In this document: positions 50,971 through 60,505 of the stretch, one piece after another | Layout of the letters: each line of letters begins with the position of its first letter | Position numbering within the stretch: position 1 is the stretch's first letter | NCBI GenBank assembly: GCA_947650285.1 | Contig: CANTFL010000422.1 | Location: 23,778-87,777 of the forward strand | Direction: 5' to 3' | Source: Hyaloperonospora brassicae | Lineage: Eukaryota; Oomycota; Peronosporomycetes; Peronosporales; Peronosporaceae | DNA: 64,000 nt | The notes under the pieces: generated by a model | The model's input: only the letters and a program-made list of their open reading frames with translations | Told to the model about the DNA's origin: nothing | Databases searched by the model: none | Position numbers and translations under genes: made by a program

Positions 50971-51291
50971 TTACCCTGATGTAGGCTCAGCTTGACATCC
51001 TGGTTCGGATTGAGCAGCCGCTGGTGCGGCCATCCGTTGCGGCGAAATCGACGCCAAGATCACGTGAGACGGATTTCGACACGTTTTGAATAAGCCGAAG
51101 CCGAACACAAGACGTGTGCGCAGTTTGCGCGGAAGGTTGAGCGTATACGCAAGTTCCTTCTTAGCGACGACCGCGAATAGTTTAAAAAAGCGCAGACGCA
51201 AATTTTTCTTACAATCGGCAGACACTACATTTGTAGGTATGTTTTGAAATACAGCAGAACTTGGTCTCCGTAATAATAATGTCCAACACAA
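50971..51291 (-). pseudogene. Gypsy pol, region after integrase
   Basis: The AYTLNLPRKLRTRLVFGFGL stretch corresponds to the small barrel-like domain that follows the integrase core in Ty3/Gypsy Pol, then a Pro/Ala-rich linker (MAAPAAAQSEPGCQAEPTSG). Interrupted upstream by stops. Confidence 0.65.
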
Positions 51292-51396
51292 CTTATGTCG
51301 TTAGCATCATCGTGGTCTTTCTGTTTATCTTAGCTATAATCCAGAGCCTTCCGCATATTTAGTAACACGCTAACCAGTTTGTGAACACTAGATGGG

Positions 51397-52231
51397 CTAA
51401 TTTTTGCCAGCCGATCCGCCATCTCTCCCCCACCAAGCCCTAAACAACGCATTGGTAGCGTTAACGGAACGCCAGGGTGAGTGGGGTCGTTCACATAAAA
51501 CGAAGTCAAGCCTGTTGAGGCATGAACAACATTTTTTCAACGCAAACTCACTGATTGGGAGCATAAAAATCCAGCGTTTTGGTGTATTAGCGCAATCACT
51601 GCGTAAGAAGTCACCGGTAACGCGATTCACTCTCTCGGTTTGATTATCGGTCTGCGGTTGATCCGCTTTAGACATGTACAATCGTGGGCTGAGAACCTTG
51701 AAGACCAACTTCCAAAACTTCCCAGCAAAGAAAAGATTTCTTTTAGAGACATTTGCCACAGGCAAGCCGTTTTGTCGAAATATTCGATCGTGAGCAGCTT
51801 AACTGTACCTTCACCATCAATGATTTGCGGACAGCCGCCAAGTAATCCATATTGCTCAAACGGTTAACACAGACCACATTACCCGTAACGCCATGCGTAT
51901 ATTTCTTTAGACCGAACATGAAGTTCATGCTTATGGGCTCCTAAATCCCGGAGGGTATGGGTACACTTCTTCGCGGCGCATCCTTATGAGCTATGGGTTT
52001 CACCCTTTGACACGTTTTACACGTGCTCACATAGGTGCAGACTCATTTTAAGCGTTTTGGACAACAATAGCATTGGCTAACTGAGCCATAGATCATCTCA
52101 CGAACGAGATGAACACTCAACGCAGTATAATGTGTCTCATAGAGGATAGGGAGCTTCAACTCCTCATCATGATGTACAACGATAGAAGGATTATCCTTAT
52201 CATTTATGGTATAGCCACAACAAGCCTTCAT
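51397..52231 (-). pseudogene. Gypsy integrase, broken
   Basis: The N-terminal zinc-binding region is at 52043-52231 (VHHDEELKLPILYETHYTAL ... REMIYGSVSQCYCCPK), followed by the catalytic core in pieces: MNFMFGLKKYTHGVTGNVV (about 51928) and SKADQPQTDNQTERVNRV (about 51650), the latter the well-known segment around the catalytic Glu. At least two frame changes and an early stop separate them, so it is not functional. Confidence 0.8.
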
Positions 52232-52289
52232 CGAAGAATTATCATCCTATTCCCGCACATAAAAGTACCGACTTATGTATCTAAGTCGT

Positions 52290-53907
52290 TTAAATCATCT
52301 CTCTCAAGAGCACGAAGAAAAGATGCAAATTTTTCATCCTTGGCTGAAGCCGTACGAAGAGGTCAGTAACTGACGACGACAGAGTCGATACATGAGCAAG
52401 CCCATATACAGAACTGCGAGATACCGCATCGGTCAAATTATTCTTTTTCGGCTTAGATTTCACCTCGAATCGGTATTCGGCAAATAATGAGAGCCAACGA
52501 GTCATTCTATGAGAGAGATGAGGCGACTGGGTCGTAGTGCGCAATGACACATGATCTACAAAGATCGCAAACGGTTTTGAGCCAAGCATATGGACTATAA
52601 ATTTGACTATAGTGTACTACATTGACAGTAGTTCTTTGTCATGAACTGGACCTTTCTTTTCAGCAGCTTTTAGCTGTCGATACTTCAACGCAATATAGCG
52701 TACCCTCCATTGATATATGATTGTAACAAAGCACTGCCCATGGAATTGTCAGATGCGTCACAGATGGCACCAAAAGGCCGATCAAGATTGGGCAAATCCA
52801 AGATTGACGCGTGAAAAAGACCCTCTTCAACAGCTCTAAACGCATCATGCTCGGTGCTAGTCCAGCACCACTCCAATCCCTTTTGAAAGAGATTGGATAA
52901 TGGTCGATCCATATCTGCATAGTTCGTACTATACTTGTGCAGGTATTGGACAAAGCCAAGCCACTTACGTAAGTCCTTTTGGTTCTTAGGAGCCGGACTA
53001 TTAACTGTGGTTTTGACCTGAGCGATATTAGCTCTAAGACCTCGCCTCCCAATGAAGCACTTTAAAAATGGACTCTCTTCTGCACCGAAACGGCACTTAT
53101 ACGCGGTGGCGTACAACTTATTCGTGAGAGTGCACTCGAACACCGCTCGGAAACGGTCAATGTGATTGTCCACATTCGACTGACCGTTCATAGCACGGCT
53201 ATGGACAAAGATGTCAAAAAGGTACGTCTGTGCATAACTTCGATGAGGTTTGAACAATTGCGTCACAAGACGATTCAATGTAGCCGGGGCATTTGACAAT
53301 TCTTGCGGCATAACGATCCACTCTCACAGCGAACCGTTCGGATTGCAGATCGCATTCGTCGGATTACTGCTCTCTCGCATGAGCAGTTGATAAAAATATC
53401 GACCAAGTCGAGCGCACTGTACATCGTACATCCCACCATTCCGTTCTGAAGAATATCTTTTCTTGGTATTATTATCTGAGCCAGGATGGTGGCCGCATTA
53501 AGCCTATTGTAAGCATGAACAATGCGCCACTTCCCATTGGGATTTTTGACACATATGGTCGGTGTGGAATGGGGAGATTTGCTCTCTAGTAACATTCCTG
53601 ACGCGTGATTTTCATGAATTAATATGTCAATGACGTCACAAAGTTCCTTGGTTAAGGCCACTAATGTGTTACGCAGTATTTGGTTCCAGGGTTAATTTCA
53701 ATACGTACATCTCTATCGAGAGGTAAGACGGACGGTGGGTTGTGAAACACCACGTCTTGGAATTCTTGTACCAAAGGATAGAACGGATCCATAGGAATTA
53801 AGGATCGAAGATCCAAAACGCGCAGCCAGTACAGCCTTTGTGAGCTCAAAAACTGACTCGTTTAGAAACGAGGATAAGTTCAACTCAACAATAGGTCGAA
53901 TGACCAC
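52290..53907 (-). pseudogene. Gypsy reverse transcriptase and RNase H, broken
   Basis: The N-terminal linker FYPLVQEFQDVV is near 53800; RT fingers and palm at 53275-53661 (PNGKWRIVHAYNRLNAATI, YSALDLVDIF); thumb and connection at 52685-53311 (MPQELSNAPATLNRLVTQLF, FIGRRGLRANIAQVK, WLGFVQYLHKYS); RNase H at 52290-52700 (ICDASDNSMGSALLQ, then SPHLSHRMTRWLSLFAEYRF). The catalytic YxDD box, normally YFDDIFVHS in this family, reads YLFDIFVHS, so one catalytic Asp is gone. Several frameshifts. Confidence 0.85.
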
Positions 53908-54416
53908 TTAATCGAGTAAATCTTCTGCCTTCAAAGCATGGCCGAATTTGCCATCAGACATCTCGTCAAGCTCAATTAGAGTATCCGATGATAGGAGAGC
54001 CTCAAGACTAATTTTGCCGTCAACATGGACGGTCACTCCGTTGACAAGTGTTTATACTATATATACTATAAAAGCTTCGTGACGTCCCGGACGCTGGGCG
54101 CTGAACAGTTAGCACCTGACGGCGGGATTTTTTTCTCAACAAAATATTACGCTCCTTAAAGGCTGGGACAGAAAGGTTCTTGTGACTGCTGTTTTACGTA
54201 GCACGCTCTATACAAGAGCTTATGTCTTGAGCGACATCTGGTGAAGAGTTACCTAACTCGAACACTTCACACAGTGGATATAACCGTACCGCTTCACGTG
54301 AATTATGTCGGCCTGGTCCTGAATTCTTCGTCTTTATGTCAACAATGTCACAACCGACCTTCAGTGAGGTACCTTCGCGATCCCCTCACTCAGTGGATTT
54401 TCACCTACTAACCTAC

Positions 54417-55040
54417 TCAAATCAAAGGAATCACATTATTGATTGATCGTCCCCGGACGAACCATGCCTGCAGCATGCAGTGATTTATTATCACGACGAG
54501 TATCAAACAACGGAGTAGGAATCGTTTCACATACGTTGAAAGAACACTTGTCAATATCATGTCATTGACATTCGAGTTAAGTAACTTGGACATACCAATC
54601 TCCAGCAAGTTGACATCCTCTGTCAATAGATCGCGCCAATAGTTCTTTTGTTGCCTAGCAAAGGTGGTTTCACGAATCTCTAAAGCTTCGCTAGGAACAT
54701 GGCGCTTTGCGCCTATGGTCTTGGAACTCCAGCCAATCCATGGTTCATGGAGTTCATGCCATACCATACCTAGGATGAGATCATATCTCGAATCCGAATC
54801 GAGGACAACGAAACATTTGATGCTGTCAACTTCCAACAAATTCAAACTAAGTTTAACGTAGTTCTTGGTACATTGACGCGACAACCAGCGGATATATGAA
54901 GTGTAGTAGAAACACCCGCGTGCGCTATAAGAGCTTCAGCGTATCGCTAATTTCCCTCAAGAGAAAGACGTCGAGCAGAATAGCAATATAATTCGGAATC
55001 GATTAAAAATGGATCACGGCTTCTCAAATCCTTTAACTTT
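54417..55040 (-). pseudogene. Gypsy aspartic protease, active site lost
   Basis: The 155-aa ORF at 54417-54884 contains LEVDSIKCFVVLDSDSRYDLILGMVW-type sequence (split here: VDSIKCFVVLDSDSRYDLIL then GMVWHELHEPW), the second half of a retropepsin-like fold including the ILGM segment. Upstream, the DSGA motif seen in the first element is DSEL here (about 54985-55005), with a frame change. The N-terminal part aligns with 1-240. Confidence 0.7.
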
Positions 55041-55289
55041 CGCCTCACCGACTAACAAGACAGGCTTGTATCCACGCTGAATGCTGACGGGCACAGATAT
55101 CTTTGGTGCTAAGCCCTGCTCTACTCTATCGCGTAGAGAAGTGACAGAACCTAGTATTTCTCCATTAGGGCTCCCCACGACTACTTGGTGTCGACGTTTC
55201 CCGCACCATACCAGATTTCTGGTAGGGCCCAAGGTTTCGACACATAGGTGTCCGGCGCTGGGTGCGCAGAGGACAAGTGGGACGCAATT

Positions 55290-56300
55290 AATTGTTGATA
55301 CCGCACGTATACAACGCTCGCTGCCTGTTGTTGCTCCGCAACCTGAAGCTTAGCTTCACCTTCATCTTCAGCATGGCTGATATCCATCAATCTAGGCTTT
55401 CAGTAAGTCAAAGTGTTTGTTGGGGTTGCCCTCGCAAAGCTTGGGTTGTACCCATTCCGACCAAGTTTGTACCCCTTTTAATTATGCTAATCATTCTTAA
55501 TGATGCTCACAGCTTCTTCAAAAGTCGAAGGATGGACTCGAAAGACCTCTAGTCTGTCCACGCCAGTGCGAAGCCCTTTCATGAATACAGTTGCATACAC
55601 TGTCTCAATGATAGGGTCACACTGCATTGCAGCCATCAGACTTCTCAACTCTTGGAAATATCTGTAAGCTAATTCTAAAGCTGAATGGTAGACAAGAAGC
55701 GAATGCGCACGAGATAAGACTAGTTGGGCGGCAAGAAAACTCGCAAAAGGTCTAGCATGAGCGAATCGCACGTGGGCAAATCCAAGTCAACCGACGTGCT
55801 GCACGTCAGATCCCACTCTCTAGATATCCCGTCGAGCCAAGAGATGAACAGCAAGACTCGCGGATGCCCAAGTGAGATTAAGCCGGATCTCATGGCCATC
55901 TCAATCTCACGGATCTAGAATGTGGATTTTTCCTTCTCCTTTACAGATTATTTTATATCGTCCACCCAAAGGGGACGAGGCCTATCCTCTTCATCTGGAA
56001 CTAGCGCAAAGTGGGTTGACATAGCTGCCTCTATTTGATGTTGAACCTGCTCTACAAGGGTCGTTTCGTACTAAACGAAGATCACGACACGTGCAACTAG
56101 CACATTGGAACCTTGCTCAGCTAGGGTATCCACATATTCTGGGCCTACGTCCGCGGTCAGGAATATAGCGAAACATTTTAGTCTTCAGAATGGGGTTTGG
56201 AGTGTTCCATCCTCACAGAGGATCAGTCGTAAAGACTCAGGCGTGGGTTGACTACAAGTGCTACCAAGTGTAGAGGAGCTCCACAGTTTCTTAAGTCAGA
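55290..56300 (-). pseudogene. Gypsy Gag, broken (second element)
   Basis: A 94-aa piece at 55487-55771 (LSRAHSLLVYHSALELAYRY, VYATVFMKGLRTGV, HPSTFEEAVSI) is Gag capsid; the N-terminal part up to about 56300 aligns at DNA level with 1031-1600. The zinc knuckle region near 55300-55350 is degenerate. Confidence 0.75.
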
Positions 56301-56854
56301 CGAATCCTTTACTCTCAACGATCAACTTTAGGTCATAGAACCCGACTCAGAGAGTCAACAAGCTTTCAGGGCTTAAGGTTTCTGTTCCAGTAAACCAAAC
56401 TATTCAAAGAATCACGGTAAAGAGTGCTCTAAGATTATCTAATTTAACAAAGCGTTGCTCGACTCTTCTACGTCCACAAAACGCCTCAAGAAGTCACGTG
56501 TTATATGGGGATCAAAATCGGGACTGAACTTTATTTGTTTATCGAAAGAAGTATCAGAATAACGTACAGTCTTCCCTCCCATAAGTTTACCCCCGATGAT
56601 TTATAACCATTATTAGGTTATTGATTTCCGCGTCCGCGGACCTCGTTCTATGGCCGCGAAGTCAGAAGTTTTAAATTATGATCAAAAAGGGTAAAATTAC
56701 TATAAAAATGATCACTTTTTGCATTAAAGAAGGGAAATACTTGAATCACCTGTCGAGGGTGGTTTGGGTGGTGAGGGTGTTGCGAAGATCAAGCTTGAGG
56801 TTGTGAAGGACTTATAAGCAGCTTGGTGACTTTCCGAGATACGTCGAGCAAGGA

Positions 56855-58452
56855 TCAGACATTCTGAAGGAGTTCAATCTTCTCGGTTCTGGTAGCTTTC
56901 TCTACGACAGGCGCCGCATCTTCACTGTTTTCCCCCTCATCATCTGCCTCCAAAATATCCTTTACAATCTCGTTGTCAGTTAACTCATGCTGATCAGTCT
57001 CATCCTCTTCGATGGGATCGAGAAGCTTCAAAATCTTGATGGGATCTCGGCCACGCAGCTTGTTGAGCTGTGTTATCAGCTCTTGCTCCAACCTACCTCC
57101 CTTTTCCTAGACCTCCGTTGCGCCATCTTTACTCCTTTCCACCTCACTGCACTTACGATGTCCGATTCAGTAGAAAAAGCCCCGTGTGGCTAAAGCAGTT
57201 GGCAATGGTAGTGCTTGAAATCTCGTTCCAGGCAGCCAACGAACAGAGCATGACAGTAAGTTGATCGACTTTGTGGATGTTAAAACCCTCACTACGCTCG
57301 TCACAGTCGATCGCAATCTGCAGGTGGTGACGGCGATACCGCCGCTTGAATGCTGCGATGACACCGGCATTCATCAGCTGAATTATGGACGTAATACGTG
57401 ATGGAAGCAGCTGGACCTTGAATTAGTTAATGCAAGGTCTTTCGTCATTTTCGACCGAGCAGTGTCAATCAATAGAAGGATCTTTCTACTTTGATCTGAA
57501 ACAATACATTATTGGAATCATATGTTTTCTAATTTTAAATGGATACGTAACTTCATTGTTTCGTCTGGATTTGCATGTCATTCCAGGAAGAACACGACCG
57601 TCATCCAAGCCTTTGTGCTGTTGCGATTGAGAAATCCATGCGCTTGACATGATTTCTTGTCAGAGCATCGGGGCTTCATGGCTTTCCAAATATTGAAAGA
57701 CTGAAGCTTGTCAGAGCCATCAGCATTTGAAGTAAGCGCAATTGTGATTCGCGACTGCATAGGATGTCAGTGCATATCCATGTGACAGTATATGACAACT
57801 CCCATTCTGCAATATACTCACCTTGTCTTTTTTGTGTCCTTCAATTTCTTGCTGTGCAATAGTCCTGTCAAGTGTCATGCTGTAGTATAGTCCTGCACAT
57901 TAATTCTATCAGACTCGGTTTCAATTCAAAATATAACAAACAAAATTTACCGGTTTAGTCCATGTTGTAAACATCACACAGCGCGTACTCTGCGATGACC
58001 CTCTTTACATCAGGCAAAGCTCAATTCATTTTCTCCATGTCCACCGAGTCTTTTGCACCGTAAATGTTGATAGCGCCTAGCATGTGATGTTGCTGGAATT
58101 AATAAAGCCATTCGTGGGGAGAAAGTGATGGCGTCGTCAGGAGCACCAAGCAGTTGAGCAAGCCGATTAGTCTTCGCACAATGATATCCCCGGTGATAAT
58201 CACTCGGCGGTGTTCACATTGCAGGACCCAAAGAGACACGGCTTCTTCCAGTATGTGATGTTGAACCAGTCGCTGTCGCTTTGCATTTAGGCTGCTTGGA
58301 TCCATATTCTCCAGATTAGACCGCTTTCGAAAGATCTTGCTGATTGATGCCTGTGACAGCGTGTTGACAACGCTGAACTCCATCGAAGCCCATTTGGCCA
58401 GTGCCGTTTGAGATAAATATGGGTACCCATCCTCGTGTTTGCATATTTGCAA
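56855..58452 (-). pseudogene. Tigger/pogo transposase, broken, copy 2 (other subfamily)
   Basis: CENP-B-type helix-turn-helix region at 58099-58452 (DGYPYLSQTALAKWASMEF, SQASISKIFRKRSNLENMDP, VLQCEHRRVIITGDII). DDE core pieces: 57578-57760 (RITIALTSNADGSDKL) and 57153-57374 (MNAGVIAAFKRRYRRHHLQ, AAWNEISSTTIANCFSHTGL). The acidic C-terminal tail is 56855-57091 (LTDNEIVKDILEADDEGE). Stops and frame changes lie between the pieces, and the part around the first catalytic Asp is missing or unreadable. Sequence is far from the 29163 copy, so the two entered separately. Confidence 0.85.
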
Positions 58453-59134
58453 ACGTTGTCCATTGGTAAGACGGATCTGCGATAGTTTTTACTGCTCAGA
58501 TATCACACCAAAAGGCAAGACACGGTTAAAAACTGTATATATGTGGCTTTCCCTGTGCAATAATTGATAGCTCAGACAAAAGAAGCTATGGGTCCGTCTC
58601 ATACCGTTAAGAAGGTAGGAAAATAGCCAGGAACCTGAGACTTTGTTCTGTTCCAGCAGTGAAAGAAAGCCTTATGGATGGATTTTGGCTTGTACTTGAG
58701 GGAAGTGGGGGTTGGTTTGGGTGGCCAGGTCCGCTTTTTTGACCACTCAATTGATTAGTTCTCCTTATGTACGATACGCAGAAATCAATTAGTTATAACC
58801 TCTGCTAAGTTATGGTGATTGTCGTCCACCGTACCCAGAACTTATCGGAGGAATGACTGTACTGAAAGTCTCTATCACGAGTTCTCGACGAGTCTACCAC
58901 AGCAGACGGTGACGATGAAGCTGTCGTGCTTGTTCCATACACGCTCTATACACATATCGATGCTTCTCGACGTCGCGCTTTTACCTACCAAACCCTATGT
59001 AAGATTCAAAGAGATAGGTACGTGCGGATTTTCACACTTCTTGAGACGATGGATTACGAGAGCGCATCGGCGCAGACTTCGAGGTCAGTCATTATCGGTT
59101 TTGCAAGCATCTACCCACATCTCAGCGTCAAAGC
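58453..59134 (+). other. Interval upstream of the secreted-peptide gene
   Basis: Two overlapping plus ORFs (58819-59148, 58926-59186) with no domain. The sequence upstream of the peptide gene is not similar to the matching upstream DNA of the 17992 copy, so the recent duplication does not reach here. Confidence 0.4.
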
Positions 59135-59287
59135 ATGCGGTTCGCTAGCCTTCTTCTTCTTCTTGCCGTCGGTGTTCTCTGCGTGACGTTCGCGTCGGGG
59201 CAAGCGGCAGATAAAAAACAAACGAATCGAGAAGCGCCCGTCAAGCAGGCGCCGGGTACTACAGTTACTCCAGGTTCTAACAAGTAA
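59135..59287 (+). CDS. Small secreted peptide, 50 aa (diverged paralogue)
   Basis: An intact ORF with a strong signal peptide: MRFASLLLLLAVGVLCV then TFASGQA, with likely cleavage near residue 22-24. The mature part is about 27 residues, rich in Lys, Pro, Thr and Gln, no cysteine, ending GSNK. It shares the start (MRF-S-L-LAVG--CV) and the last residues with the 49-aa peptides at 17992 and 24478, while the mature part differs almost completely. Downstream, from about 59305, the DNA is nearly identical to the other units. No RxLR motif. Function unknown; a host-directed secreted factor is possible but unproven. Confidence 0.55.
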   Translation: MRFASLLLLLAVGVLCVTFASGQAADKKQTNREAPVKQAPGTTVTPGSNK

Positions 59288-60068
59288 CTCTGTGGGATGG
59301 TGACAAAGCTGAAACTGGTCAGCGGCCGGCGCGAACGACAATATCGAGCGACAAAGCTTGTCGTGCAGAGTCGACGCTCTCATCGGACAGTGAACAAGCA
59401 GTGGAGGCGAGAGGCTGATGGTTGCGTCGGACGGCGGGCTGCTCTGGCCGCCTTCGGTGACAAGTTTCTTTCAGAAATTGCGTTGCGGCGGACGTTGGAT
59501 GCTGAATACTGGAGAAGTTGACGACGGTCTCACGTTTAATGCACTACGAAAGAGTCGAAACGCGTTTGCTTTTGTCCTATCGATAGTCTCTGCCTCAACT
59601 GTCACCCACAGGAACAAAGATGGACCACGCAGTATTGGTATCGGTGTCTGCGTCTGCCAACGGATCGTTGTTCTCGGCAATTCGCTTCAACGACTCGTTT
59701 CAGCGACGTACGTACCTAGCCACAACAGCTTCACACACAACGCCCTTCAAGCCATGTGCCCGTGGTCAAGCAGTGCCACATCGATCAGCTGTACCACCAG
59801 TCAGTCGAAAGCAAGCAAGCGAACAGACCACGTTCTGAAGCACAAGCAAGTGTCGTTGTGTATCATTGTTTGTTGCCACTGCGGTCCGCCCGTCCGTCTC
59901 TCTCGGTGCTTCAGGTTTCCATCCACTGATCGTCGCTTCTTTGACCGAGCCATCATTATCAGCAGGACGTTCATCGACTTTGACACGTCCCCGTCGCCCT
60001 CTCGCTATGTCGCATCACAGGGAATCGAGCGCTCAAGACAGCCGAGAGAGCTCAGTCAGTCGATCGAG
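59288..60068 (+). other. Conserved interval between secreted peptide and membrane gene
   Basis: Near-identical to 18142-18926 from about 59305 on. A 281-aa ORF (59418-60263) spans it and reads into exon 1 of the membrane gene, then stops in its intron; it may be chance. No recognised domain. Confidence 0.35.
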
Positions 60069-60361
60069 ATGCTGCTCACGTTCCTCGAAAAGCTCCCGCT
60101 GAGCCAGAGCGGCAAAGTGTTCGTCGGCACGTCGCTCTGTCTCGCCATCTGCGCGTACCCCATTGTCCAGAAGCGTACGCTGCGCTCGTTCGCTCCACTC
60201 GCTTGTCCGCCGTCTAACTCGCACCTGTGCTTTCCCTCCTCCTTCGCTCCTTCTGTCTTGTAGAACGCAAAGCGGGCCACGACCTCTTCTCTTCCGAGCA
60301 ACCGCAAGCTATCGTGGACCAGGAGGTCAGGGTCCGTCGGGAGAAGCTCATTATCAAGTAA
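60069..60361 (+). CDS. 67-aa single-pass membrane protein, two exons (copy 3)
   Basis: Exon 1 is 60069-60174, the 89-bp GT-AG intron 60175-60263, exon 2 is 60264-60361 with TAA. Same protein as at 18927 and 23399 with a few changes: SSEQPQ for SSERPQ and EKLIIK for EKLNIK at the end. One membrane segment near residues 16-33 and a basic, charged tail. Convergent with MCM8 (stop at 60506), 144 bp apart. Conservation of splice sites and frame in three copies is the main support. Family not recognised. Confidence 0.62.
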
Positions 60362-60505
60362 ACACCTGCAGCAGACGATCGTGTCGGGCGGACGCACCAG
60401 TTGAGCTGCTGATGACCGTCGAAGCCAACTGCGGCGGCTGTTGGAAGACATCAGCGATCCTCGAGCCGAAGCTGCTGATAACGTAGTCGCACAACACGGT
60501 CTTGG

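Larger units (their letters stand above)
49637..56545 (-). mobile_element. Ty3/Gypsy retrotransposon, nearly full length, decayed
   Basis: Minus-strand order from high to low coordinates: leader (about 56.5 kb), Gag, protease, reverse transcriptase, RNase H, integrase, pol C-terminus, polypurine tract, start of the 3' LTR. The tract is AGGGAAGGG (minus), at 49689-49697, directly inside the LTR edge at 49688. The 5' LTR is missing or unrecognisable beyond 56545. Numerous stops and frameshifts; catalytic motifs damaged in protease and reverse transcriptase. Confidence 0.85.

Noticed and set aside
50720..51090. Plus-strand coiled-coil-like ORF fragments (YLRETSNKTQSALEEIKARL)
   Set aside because: They are protein-like, but stops break the frame and the minus strand here carries the expected Gypsy pol C-terminus. 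Another element's gag cannot be excluded.
59418..60263. 281-aa ORF (and the 225-aa ORF at 23497-24174) as one long gene
   Set aside because: It runs through the membrane-gene exon and stops inside its intron; the upstream part is not recognised and the 18-kb copy breaks the frame by a 4-bp GTAC difference and a stop.
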